Of a stretch of 64,000 bases of DNA, positions 49,526 through 56,566 are shown one piece after another. The DNA is taken from positions 248,001 to 312,000 of the forward strand of contig NZ_CP042828.1 of the NCBI RefSeq assembly GCF_008000995.1, written 5' to 3'. How positions within the stretch are numbered: the first letter of the stretch is position 1; every line of letters starts with the position of its first letter. This stretch comes from Ruania zhangjianzhongii (lineage in GTDB: Bacteria; Actinomycetota; Actinomycetes; Actinomycetales; Beutenbergiaceae). A program made the translations under genes and the position numbers. The notes under the pieces are model-generated. The model saw only the letters and a program-made list of their open reading frames with translations. It was not told where the DNA came from and made no database searches.

Positions 49526-50374
49526 ATGAGCACCCGATTCGGCCTGCGCACCGCTGCGGCTGCCGGCCTCCTCGCCGCCGTACTGACCGGCGCGACCGTT
49601 CTGCCTGCCTCCGGTACCGTCGACGACCGGTCCGACGCTGACTACACCCGCTCGATCCAGCTCTCCTGGGACGGCACCGAGTACGCCGACCGCACCACCG
49701 AGAACTTCCTCGGCACTCCGGTGGCCATCCCTGGCGACAGCGCGACTCGTATGCTGCGGGTCCGCAACGACGGCCCCACCGACGCCACCTTCCGAGCCAC
49801 GATCACCAACGTCGGCCTGCTCGACCCGGATGCCTTGGACGTGCAGCACCAGCCGGCACACGTTGCCCCGGAGGGCGAGTACGCCGGAGCCGGAGACCAA
49901 GGAAACTTCTACGACGACCTGCGGATCGACTGGGACTACGGCCTGGGTGAAGCGGGGAGCGACTCGGTTGGTGATCGAGCCTCGATGACCATGCTGGATG
50001 AGGACGGCTCCACAGTGATCGTGCAGATCCCCCTCGCCCAGGGCGAGCTGGTCTGGATAGATCTGACGTACGAGCTGCCGCGTGATGCCACCTCAGGTAA
50101 CCGCGCCAACGTGTCCGATCGCCTCGCCTCCCTCCAGATGGTGCTCGAGCTGGGCGGCTCCTTCCCCACGGCGGACACACCGCTTCCCGATGGCTCCACG
50201 GCTCCGCCCGTGACTGCGGACGCGCCGCCAGGCACCCAGACGCAGCCGTCGTCGATGCCCGAGACCGGCGCGGACCTGCGTTGGCCGGCGCTCGCGGTGG
50301 CCGTGCTGCTGGCGCTCGGCGCCCTGTTGGTACGCGCCTCCCGGCGTAGAGAGGATGTCCGCGGTCATCACTGA
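49526..50374 (+). CDS. Sortase-anchored surface protein (MPETG signal)
   Basis: The 282-aa protein has a conventional Sec signal (residues 1-31, AAAAAGLLAAVLTGATVLPASG) rather than the SipW type. The mature part is beta-rich (SIQLSWDGTEYADRTTENF, RMLRVRNDGPTDATFRATIT). A Pro/Thr/Ala linker leads to MPETG, a hydrophobic stretch (ALAVAVLLALGALLV) and RASRRRED, a complete cell-wall sorting signal with Met for Leu at position one. No sortase gene is in the window. As last gene of the operon it is a plausible wall anchor for the fibre. Confidence 0.85.
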   Translation: MSTRFGLRTAAAAGLLAAVLTGATVLPASGTVDDRSDADYTRSIQLSWDGTEYADRTTENFLGTPVAIPGDSATRMLRVRNDGPTDATFRATITNVGLLDPDALDVQHQPAHVAPEGEYAGAGDQGNFYDDLRIDWDYGLGEAGSDSVGDRASMTMLDEDGSTVIVQIPLAQGELVWIDLTYELPRDATSGNRANVSDRLASLQMVLELGGSFPTADTPLPDGSTAPPVTADAPPGTQTQPSSMPETGADLRWPALAVAVLLALGALLVRASRRREDVRGHH

Positions 50375-50455
50375 TCCTCCCCCGGTCGCGCAGCATGCTG
50401 CGTGGGTGATGACCACGGCTCGGGACCCCGACTACTCTCCCCCGAAGGGGTCCCG

Positions 50456-50491
50456 GTAGGGCCCGCGAACCGATCGGTTCGCGGGCCCTAC
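50456..50491 (+). terminator. 36-bp perfect palindrome ending the surface operon
   Basis: Arms GTAGGGCCCGCGAACC and GGTTCGCGGGCCCTAC flank GATC, itself self-complementary, so all 36 bases are palindromic. It lies 82 bases after the last stop codon of the surface operon. Only a weak TCGTCTCG follows, so it is a strong hairpin without a U-tract. Confidence 0.7.
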
Positions 50492-50637
50492 GTCGTCTCG
50501 GGATATGCCAAGGCCATCCGGCCAGACGGGCGTCTGAACACCATTGTGCAGGCAGAGCACCCAACGGGCGGTCCTCAGCCTGCGGATCGGTGCTCAGTCG
50601 GGCGTATAGTCCGCGCGCGGAGGTGAGTCGTTCGCGA

Positions 50638-50967
50638 TCAGGACGTGGGCGGCTTGGCGGGCAGCTGCCACACCTGGTGCAGCCCGGCGTCGACGCCGCT
50701 GTAGTCGTCCTCGACGGCGAGCAGCTCGGCCATCCGGGCCTGCCAGGTCACGTTCGCGGGGTGGTCCCGCAGCGCCGCCCGCATCGCCTGGTAGTCCTCG
50801 ACCTCCAGCAGGTGGAACAGGTCCAGGCCGTGCCGCCAGATCCGCCAGCTGTGCACCCCGGCCGCGCGCAGCGCCGGATCCAGCTCGTCCGGGATCCGTG
50901 CGTGCACCCGGTCGTACTCGGCCTCCTTGCCCTCTTTGAGCACAGTGTGCAGGGCGATCTGCTCCAT
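50638..50967 (-). CDS. L-rhamnose/L-fucose mutarotase (RhaM family)
   Basis: The 109-aa protein follows GGAGG. It has the RhaM layout: ALHTVLKEGKEAEYDRVHARIPDELDPALRAAGVHSW (opening parts), the RIWRHGLDLFHLLEVEDY strand and a Trp-rich end (HQVWQLP). Family members interconvert anomers of L-rhamnose or, in oxidative fucose clusters, L-fucose. Its neighbours encode oxidation of a 6-deoxysugar, so it should feed the dehydrogenase with the correct anomer. It is the last gene of the leftward cluster, 53 bases after the aldo/keto reductase gene. Confidence 0.88.
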   Translation of the reverse strand: MEQIALHTVLKEGKEAEYDRVHARIPDELDPALRAAGVHSWRIWRHGLDLFHLLEVEDYQAMRAALRDHPANVTWQARMAELLAVEDDYSGVDAGLHQVWQLPAKPPTS

Positions 50968-51020
50968 CAGGTCCTCCCGTTCTTCTCGGTCATCTCAGTT
51001 CTCCCGCCCGACGGCGGAGC

Positions 51021-51980
51021 TCACCGGGGCGGGGCCACCTCGCCGAGCTCTGCCCACACCTGAGGCGGGACCGCCTCGCCGTAGCGGGCCACGTTCTGCG
51101 CCACCTGTTCCGGGCTACTCATCCCGAGCACCACACTGGCCGTGGCCGGGTGACGCAGCCCGTGCTGGATCGCCAGCGCCGGCAACGTGGTGCCGTTCTG
51201 GGCAGCCAGAGCGGCGATCCGGCGGGCCCGGTCCACTACGTCGGCCGGGGCAGCCAGATAGTCCAGCGTGGCATCGGCCGGAACCTCTTCGCGGGCCAGG
51301 ATGCCGGAGTTGAACACGCCGGCGAGCACCACCGGGCGGCCTGCGGCAGCCGCCACCACGCCGGCGAACCCGGCCTCGCGCAGTAGCGTGTACCGGCCGG
51401 CGAGCATCGCCGTGTCGATGTCGTAGTCGGCGAACGCCGCGACCACCGTCGCCGGATCGTTCGTGCCCACCCCCACGGCAGTCACCAGGCCTTCCGCGCG
51501 CAGGGTGAGCAGAGCCTCGAGCCCGTCGGCCAGCGCACCCGGCACTGCGGAGACGTCCGGATCGTGCAGGTAGGCGATGTCGATGTGGTCCAGCCCGAGC
51601 CGGGTCAGGCTCTCCTCGATCGACCGGCGGATGCCACCTGCGCTGAAGTCCCAGACCCGATCCAGATCGCCCGGCACGTCGAACATGTCGTCGTCCCGTG
51701 GCAGCGGCGGAAGGCGCGGCACCAGTAGCCGGCCCACCTTGGTGGAGAGGGTGAACTCGTCCCGCGGCCGGCCGGCCAGGGCGCGACCGAGCCGGCGTTC
51801 GGACAGACCCAGGCCGTAGTGCGGCGCGGTGTCGAAGTACCGGATGCCCGCGTCCCAGGCGGCGTCCACACAGGCCTCGGACTGCTCGTCACTGATCGCG
51901 GAGTACAGGTTGCCCAGGCAGGCGGCACCGAAGCCGACCTCGGTGAGGGCGAGGCGATCGGTGAGGGCCCGCGCGCGCAC
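51021..51980 (-). CDS. Aldo/keto reductase, probable L-fucose (D-threo-aldose 1-) dehydrogenase
   Basis: The GTG at 51980 overlaps the preceding stop by one base (TAGTG), giving 319 aa and translational coupling. The fold is AKR: VGFGAACLGNLYSAISDEQ, GIRYFDTAPHYGLGLSERRLG with the catalytic Asp and Tyr, and STKVGRLLVPR with Lys. IRRSIEESLTRLGLDHIDIAYLHDPD is the next block. Close relatives oxidise L-fucose or D-arabinose at C1 to a lactone with NAD(P). Fucose is favoured by the neighbouring lactonase and FAH-type enzymes. Confidence 0.88.
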   Translation of the reverse strand: MRARALTDRLALTEVGFGAACLGNLYSAISDEQSEACVDAAWDAGIRYFDTAPHYGLGLSERRLGRALAGRPRDEFTLSTKVGRLLVPRLPPLPRDDDMFDVPGDLDRVWDFSAGGIRRSIEESLTRLGLDHIDIAYLHDPDVSAVPGALADGLEALLTLRAEGLVTAVGVGTNDPATVVAAFADYDIDTAMLAGRYTLLREAGFAGVVAAAAGRPVVLAGVFNSGILAREEVPADATLDYLAAPADVVDRARRIAALAAQNGTTLPALAIQHGLRHPATASVVLGMSSPEQVAQNVARYGEAVPPQVWAELGEVAPPR

Positions 51981-52870
51981 TACGTCCGATTCCGATGTGC
52001 TGTGTTGGCCCCCAGGCGGTAGGTCCGCTGCGCGGTGCCGGCGAGGATCGCCGCCCGTTCGGCCGGGGCCAGCGGGGTGATCAACTCGGCCACGGCGGCC
52101 AGCCAGCGCCCCGCGCCACCGGTGAGGCGCACCACCGGCCAGTCGGTGCCCAGCAGCAGCCGGTCCGGGCCGAACGCCGCCAGGGCCGTGGCCACCACCG
52201 GTTCCAGATCGGCCGGTGTCCAGGTGGCGTGCTCGGCGCCCATGGTGATCCCGGAGAGCTTCGCCACCACGTTCTCGCGGCGGGCCAGCGCGGTGACCGT
52301 GGCCTGCCAGCGCGCGAGCGCAGCGGAGTCCAGGATCGGCGGGTTGCCCAGGTGGTCGAGCACGAACCGCACCTGCGGGTGCCGGTCGGCCAGCGTCACC
52401 GCCTGGTCCAGCTGGTCCGGGCGGAGCACCAGGTCCACTGCCAGACCCGCAGACCCGAGCGCCGCGATCCCGGCGGCCAGGCTCAGCAGCGCCTCCGGGT
52501 CCGGGTCCTGGTGGGACAGGTGCCGGATGCCCACCAGAGCACCGGGGGAGCGGGCGTCGATGCCGGCCAGCTGGGCGGGCACATCGGCGCGCAGGTCCAC
52601 CCAGCCGACGGCGCCAAGCACGCTGCGGTGGTCCACTGCCGCGCACAGCGCCAACGTCTCCGCCGGGCTGTGGGCGGACTGCACCAGCACCGTGCCGGCG
52701 AGGCCACACTCCTCGCGCAGATCGGTGAGATCGGCCAGGGAGAAGTCCCGGTCGATCGCCGCCATCGTGCCGGAGTCGATCCACGGCTGCGGGGTGCTGG
52801 CGCGATGCCACACATGCGCGTGCGCATCGATCACCGGTGTCTCGGCGAAGGGTGCCTCGGCGAACGGCAT
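51980..52870 (-). CDS. Amidohydrolase-superfamily sugar lactonase, probable L-fuconolactone hydrolase
   Basis: The ATG at 52870 gives 296 aa; a GTG two codons upstream would overlap the SDR stop and is an alternative. The COG3618-type barrel begins PVIDAHAHVWHRASTPQPW (HxH metal site). Further blocks are SLADLTDLREECGLAGTVLVQS, LVGIRHLSHQDPDP, VRFVLDHLGNPPI and RLLLGTDWPVVRL with the metal-ligand Asp. The expected reaction is opening of L-fucono-1,5-lactone to L-fuconate, downstream of the dehydrogenase. Confidence 0.87.
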   Translation of the reverse strand: MPFAEAPFAETPVIDAHAHVWHRASTPQPWIDSGTMAAIDRDFSLADLTDLREECGLAGTVLVQSAHSPAETLALCAAVDHRSVLGAVGWVDLRADVPAQLAGIDARSPGALVGIRHLSHQDPDPEALLSLAAGIAALGSAGLAVDLVLRPDQLDQAVTLADRHPQVRFVLDHLGNPPILDSAALARWQATVTALARRENVVAKLSGITMGAEHATWTPADLEPVVATALAAFGPDRLLLGTDWPVVRLTGGAGRWLAAVAELITPLAPAERAAILAGTAQRTYRLGANTAHRNRT

Positions 52871-52872
52871 AC

Positions 52873-53670
52873 TCACGCCGGTCGCAACCGCAGAGCGTCC
52901 ATCCCGCCGTCGATCGCCAAGGTCACCCCGGTGGTGGAACCATTTCTCGGGCTCGCCAGGTAGGCGACCGCCTCGGCCACCTCGGCCGGGTCCACCAGGC
53001 GCCCGTGCGGCTGGCGGCTCTGCAGCGCGGCGCGCTCGGCCTCGGGGTCGGCGGCGGAGTCCAGCAGCCGGTTCACCCACGGGGTGTCCGCGGTGCCCGG
53101 GCTCACGCAGTTCACCCGGATCCCCTCGCGGATGTGATCGGCGGCCATCGCCCGGGTCAAGCCCAGCACCGCGCCCTTGGAGGCGGAGTACAGAGCGCGT
53201 TGCGGCAGCCCGGCGGTGGCAGCGATCGAACTCACGTTCACGATCGCGGCAGCGGGGGAGAGGCGCAGGTGTGGCAGCGCGGCGCGGCTGGTGCGGACCA
53301 TGCCCATCAGGTTCACATCCAGCACCTGGTGCCACTGCTCCTCGGAGCCGTCGGCCACGGTGCCCTGCGCACCGATCCCTGCATTGTTCACCACCACGTC
53401 CAGTCGGCCCCAGGCGCCGATCACCTGCTCGACGGCGGCGCTCACGCTGGTCTGGTCGCTCACGTCGGCGCGCAGCTCCAGCCAGGTGCCTTCCGCCGCG
53501 CCAGCGGCAGTGCCCGCTCCGGGCTCTGCCACGGTGCGGTCCAGGATCGCCACCCGAGCTCCGCCGTCGTGCAAGCGTTGCGCGACCTGTGCACCGATCC
53601 CCGAAGCACCTCCAGTGACCACGGCCACCAGCGACTCGAACTCACCCGTGCCGGGCGCCGCCGTGCTCAT
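52873..53670 (-). CDS. Short-chain dehydrogenase/reductase, probable 2-keto-3-deoxy-L-fuconate dehydrogenase
   Basis: The 265-aa SDR starts after GGAGG. It has the cofactor motif VVTGGASGIGAQVAQRL with AILDRT, whose Asp favours NAD. The structural NNAGIGAQG, the catalytic VNVSSIAATAGLPQRALYSASKGAV (Ser, Tyr, Lys) and the ending TTGVTLAIDGGM are all present. In non-phosphorylative fucose breakdown an SDR oxidises 2-keto-3-deoxy-L-fuconate to the 2,4-diketo acid, the substrate of the neighbouring FAH-family enzyme. Substrate is inferred from context. Confidence 0.87.
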   Translation of the reverse strand: MSTAAPGTGEFESLVAVVTGGASGIGAQVAQRLHDGGARVAILDRTVAEPGAGTAAGAAEGTWLELRADVSDQTSVSAAVEQVIGAWGRLDVVVNNAGIGAQGTVADGSEEQWHQVLDVNLMGMVRTSRAALPHLRLSPAAAIVNVSSIAATAGLPQRALYSASKGAVLGLTRAMAADHIREGIRVNCVSPGTADTPWVNRLLDSAADPEAERAALQSRQPHGRLVDPAEVAEAVAYLASPRNGSTTGVTLAIDGGMDALRLRPA

Positions 53671-53755
53671 GCTGTGCCTCCGTTGCTTGGGTGCTGCGGT
53701 ACCTCGCTGCAGTACAGCTCGTGCCTCGGCGTCCCTTCGCGGGGGCTCCGCGCCC

Positions 53756-54604
53756 TCATGCTTGCCCCATCACGGTGCGCTGCCGGCCGAGACCTTCGAT
53801 CTCCACCTCCACCACGTCACCGCTGCTCAGGTACGGGAACCGGCCGGACAGTGCCACCCCCTCCGGGGTTCCGGTGAGGATCACATCACCCGGGTCGAGC
53901 GCCAGGTACTGGCTCAGGTGCCAGACGATGTAGTCGACGTCGAAGATCATGTCCGCGGTGCTGGAGTCCTGGCGCGGCTCGCCGTTCACCCAGCTGCGCA
54001 GGCGCAGGTTCTTCGGGTCGACCTCGTCCGCGGTGACCAGGTACGGGCCGAGCGGGGAGAAGCCCGGTGCGGACTTGCCCTTGCTCCACTGGCCACCGGA
54101 GACGGCGAGCTGGAAGTCGCGCTCGGACAGGTCGTCGGAGGTGACGAAGCCGGCGATGTGGGCGCGGGCCTGCTCCGGGGAGTCCAGGTAGAGAGCGCGG
54201 GTGCCGATCACCACCCCCAGCTCCACCTCCCAGTCGGTCTTGGCACTGGCGCGCGGGATGTCCACCGGATCGAACGGGCCGGTGAGGGTGTTCGCGGCCT
54301 TGAAGAACAGGATCGGCACCTCCGGCGGCTCGGCCCCGGACTCGGCGGCGTGCGCGGCATAGTTCTGGCCGATGCACAGGATCGAACCGGCTCGGCTGAT
54401 CGGGGAGCCGATGCGCAGGTCCGCGGCGCCGGGCAGCTCGGGCAGGGTTCCGGCGGCGACCGCCTCCCGGATAGCCTGGAGCGTGCCTGCGCCCAGGTGC
54501 TCACCATCGAGGTCGGGCACCACCGTCCGCAGGTCGAACGTGCCCTGGTCGGTGATCAGGGCGGGGACCTCGTTGCCAGGGGTGCCGAGGCGGGCGAGCT
54601 TCAT
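53756..54604 (-). CDS. Fumarylacetoacetate hydrolase-family protein, probable 2,4-diketo-3-deoxy-L-fuconate hydrolase
   Basis: The ATG at 54604 follows AAGGAG and yields 282 aa. FAH features are ILCIGQNYAAHAAESGAEPP, PILFFKAANTLTGPFDPV, TDWEVELGVVIGTRALYL (metal-binding Glu) and DVILTGTPEGVALS. In fucose clusters this enzyme splits 2,4-diketo-3-deoxy-L-fuconate to pyruvate and L-lactate. It is the first gene of the leftward cluster and faces the divergent GntR-family regulator. Confidence 0.88.
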   Translation of the reverse strand: MKLARLGTPGNEVPALITDQGTFDLRTVVPDLDGEHLGAGTLQAIREAVAAGTLPELPGAADLRIGSPISRAGSILCIGQNYAAHAAESGAEPPEVPILFFKAANTLTGPFDPVDIPRASAKTDWEVELGVVIGTRALYLDSPEQARAHIAGFVTSDDLSERDFQLAVSGGQWSKGKSAPGFSPLGPYLVTADEVDPKNLRLRSWVNGEPRQDSSTADMIFDVDYIVWHLSQYLALDPGDVILTGTPEGVALSGRFPYLSSGDVVEVEIEGLGRQRTVMGQA

Positions 54605-54630
54605 ACGGTCTCCTTGCGCGGGAGCGGTAA

Positions 54631-54641
54631 ACATCGGATGT
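54631..54641. promoter_or_regulatory. Candidate GntR/FadR operator between the FAH and regulator genes
   Basis: ACATC-G-GATGT is a perfect small palindrome in the short divergent gap, where FadR-type regulators normally bind. It sits between the two start codons and could control both directions. The motif is short and has no second copy that I found, so this is tentative. Confidence 0.35.
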
Positions 54642-54712
54642 ATGGACGCTACGCTAACCGGTTCTCGCGGCGGAGAGCAATGAATGTCCACGTGATGGCG
54701 CGCGAAGATAGG

Positions 54713-55414
54713 ATGATTCGCGTGGCAGTCACCGATGCGGCAATCAGCGCGATCAAGGAGATGATCGTCGTGGGCGAGCTCCGCCCCGGGCAGCGGCTGC
54801 CGCCGGAGAAGGAGCTGGGCGAGCGGCTCGGCGTGTCCCGGAACTCGCTGCGCGAGGCGGTGAAGTCGCTGGAGCTGATCCGGGTGCTGGACGTGCGCCG
54901 AGGGGATGGCACCTACGTGACCAGCCTGCGCCCGGAACTGCTGCTGGAAGCGATGAGCTTCGTGGTGGACCTGCACCAGGACGCCTCGGTGCTGGAGATC
55001 TTCGCCGTCCGGCGGATCCTGGAGCCGGCCGCTGCTGAGCTGACGGTGGCCATCATCGAGGATGCGGAGCTGGACGCACTGGCCGCGGAGATCGAGGGGT
55101 TCGGTGAGGACGCCTCGGTTGAGGAGCTGGTGGCGCACGATCTGGCCTTCCACCACCGGATCACCGCCGCCGGCGGGAACGAGTACCTGACCAGCCTGCT
55201 GGACGCGCTCTCCTCCTCCACTGCGCGGGCCCGGCTGTGGCGGGGGATCACCCAGGACCGGGTGGTCACCCGGACGCTGGCCGAGCACGCCGCGATCGTG
55301 GCAGCGCTGCGCTCGCGAGACCGGGAGCTGGTCCGGGCCGCCCTGACCGTGCACATCGGAGGCATCGAGACCTGGCTGCGCTCCGCCGTCGAGCAGGACC
55401 CCCAGACCCGCTGA
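54713..55414 (+). CDS. GntR-family regulator, FadR subfamily
   Basis: I use ATG 54713 (MIRVAVTDAAISAIKEMI), giving 233 aa; ATG 54680 and GTG 54722 are possible. The winged helix contains LRPGQRLPPEKELGERLGVSRNSLREAVKSLE in order, then DVRRGDGTYVT. The all-helical FCD domain follows, with AVRRILEPAAAELTV, HDLAFHHRITAAGGN and the late EHAAIVAALRSRDRELVRAAL carrying likely metal-binding His/Asp residues. It diverges from the fucose-type operon and probably represses it until an acid intermediate binds. Confidence 0.9.
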   Translation: MIRVAVTDAAISAIKEMIVVGELRPGQRLPPEKELGERLGVSRNSLREAVKSLELIRVLDVRRGDGTYVTSLRPELLLEAMSFVVDLHQDASVLEIFAVRRILEPAAAELTVAIIEDAELDALAAEIEGFGEDASVEELVAHDLAFHHRITAAGGNEYLTSLLDALSSSTARARLWRGITQDRVVTRTLAEHAAIVAALRSRDRELVRAALTVHIGGIETWLRSAVEQDPQTR

Positions 55415-55432
55415 AACGATCCATGCGTTACC
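55412..55432 (+). repeat. LacI-operator-like dispersed motif, copy 3
   Basis: TGAAACGATCCA followed by TG and CGTTACC begins on the stop codon of the GntR gene. It matches copies at 5558-5578 and 26435-26455. It is about 130 bases upstream of the nucleoside hydrolase start and might regulate that gene. Confidence 0.5.
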
Positions 55433-55560
55433 TGCTGCGCAAAATCGGCACCCCGGGTATCGCGCACGCGGGACAGGTATCGAAGGGGTTCCGGCCGCCA
55501 GTGCGGGGCAGGTGCCCGAGTCAGCACCGTGGGCCGGGTGTGATGCGGCAGGATCGTGCT

Positions 55561-56505
55561 GTGCGCACACCGATCATCCTGGACGTAGACACCGGCATCG
55601 ACGACGCGTTGGCGCTGATGTTCGCTGCCCGGCACCCAGACCTGGAGCTGCGGGCGGTGACCTGTGTGAGTGGCAACACCTCGCTGACCAACGTGGTAGC
55701 GAACACCTGCGCCGTGCTGGACCTGGTGGGCGCCGAGAACCTTCCCCTGGCGGCCGGTGCCGAGCGGCCGCTGATCGAGCGGCCCCGAGATGCCGCGTCT
55801 GTGCACGGTGCGGACGGTCTGGGCAACCTCGGTCTGCCGCCCAGCGACCGGCCGGTGGAGCATCGGCACGCGGTCGAGGTGCTCCGGGAGGTGCTCACCG
55901 AAGCGGACGAGCCGGTGACGATCGTTGCGCTGGCACCGCTGACGAACCTGGCGTTGCTGTTGCGGATGTACCCGGCGGTGGCCGAGCGGATCGCCCGCGT
56001 GGTGTTCATGGGCGGGTCGGCGTCGGTGGGCAACGCCAGCCCGGTCGCGGAGTTCAACATCTGGCACGATCCGGAGGCCGCCGCGGTCGTGATCAACAGT
56101 GGGTTGCCGTTGACCATGTACGGGCTGGACGTCTTCCACCAGGTGGTGGTCGAGCCCGGTGAGGTGGCCCGGCTGGCGGACTCGGTGGACGTGGTGGCAC
56201 GAGCGGTCGGACATCTGCTCGGCTTCCAGGCCCAGTCCGAGGAACCGGCGCTGCGGCTGATCGGCGATGCCGGTGCGGTGTGCGCGCTGGTGGCACCGGA
56301 GCTGATGCGGATCGAGCGCTGGCCGGTGCGGGTGGAGCTGACCGGGCTGAGCCGCGGACAGACCGTGGTGGACCGGCGCACCCGGGCGGGGGAGGACCGG
56401 GTGCACGGCACTCCGGGTGTCTGGCCGGAACTGGACGTGGTGCTCGGCGCGGACGGCCCCGCCGTCGTGGAACTGTTCCTCGAGACGCTCGGCTGCCGCG
56501 GGTAG
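55561..56505 (+). CDS. Inosine-uridine nucleoside hydrolase family protein
   Basis: I choose the GTG at 55561 (AGGA seven bases upstream; product begins RTPIILDVDTGIDDALAL), 314 aa; ATG 55543 would add six residues. The DVDTGIDDALAL calcium-binding motif, the TNVVANTCAVLDLVGAENLPLAAG region, TIVALAPLTNLALLL and ARVVFMGGSASVGNASPVAEFN are diagnostic. The last aspartate region is PLTMYGLDVFHQV rather than the common DVT. The enzyme releases ribose and free base from nucleosides for salvage. A degraded copy of its 3' end occurs at 61679-61726. Confidence 0.92.
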   Translation: MRTPIILDVDTGIDDALALMFAARHPDLELRAVTCVSGNTSLTNVVANTCAVLDLVGAENLPLAAGAERPLIERPRDAASVHGADGLGNLGLPPSDRPVEHRHAVEVLREVLTEADEPVTIVALAPLTNLALLLRMYPAVAERIARVVFMGGSASVGNASPVAEFNIWHDPEAAAVVINSGLPLTMYGLDVFHQVVVEPGEVARLADSVDVVARAVGHLLGFQAQSEEPALRLIGDAGAVCALVAPELMRIERWPVRVELTGLSRGQTVVDRRTRAGEDRVHGTPGVWPELDVVLGADGPAVVELFLETLGCRG

Positions 56506-56566
56506 CCCCTCGCGAAAGTTATGCCGGTGAGCCTTCTCGGGACGGCGGGCACAATTTTCCCGCTAG

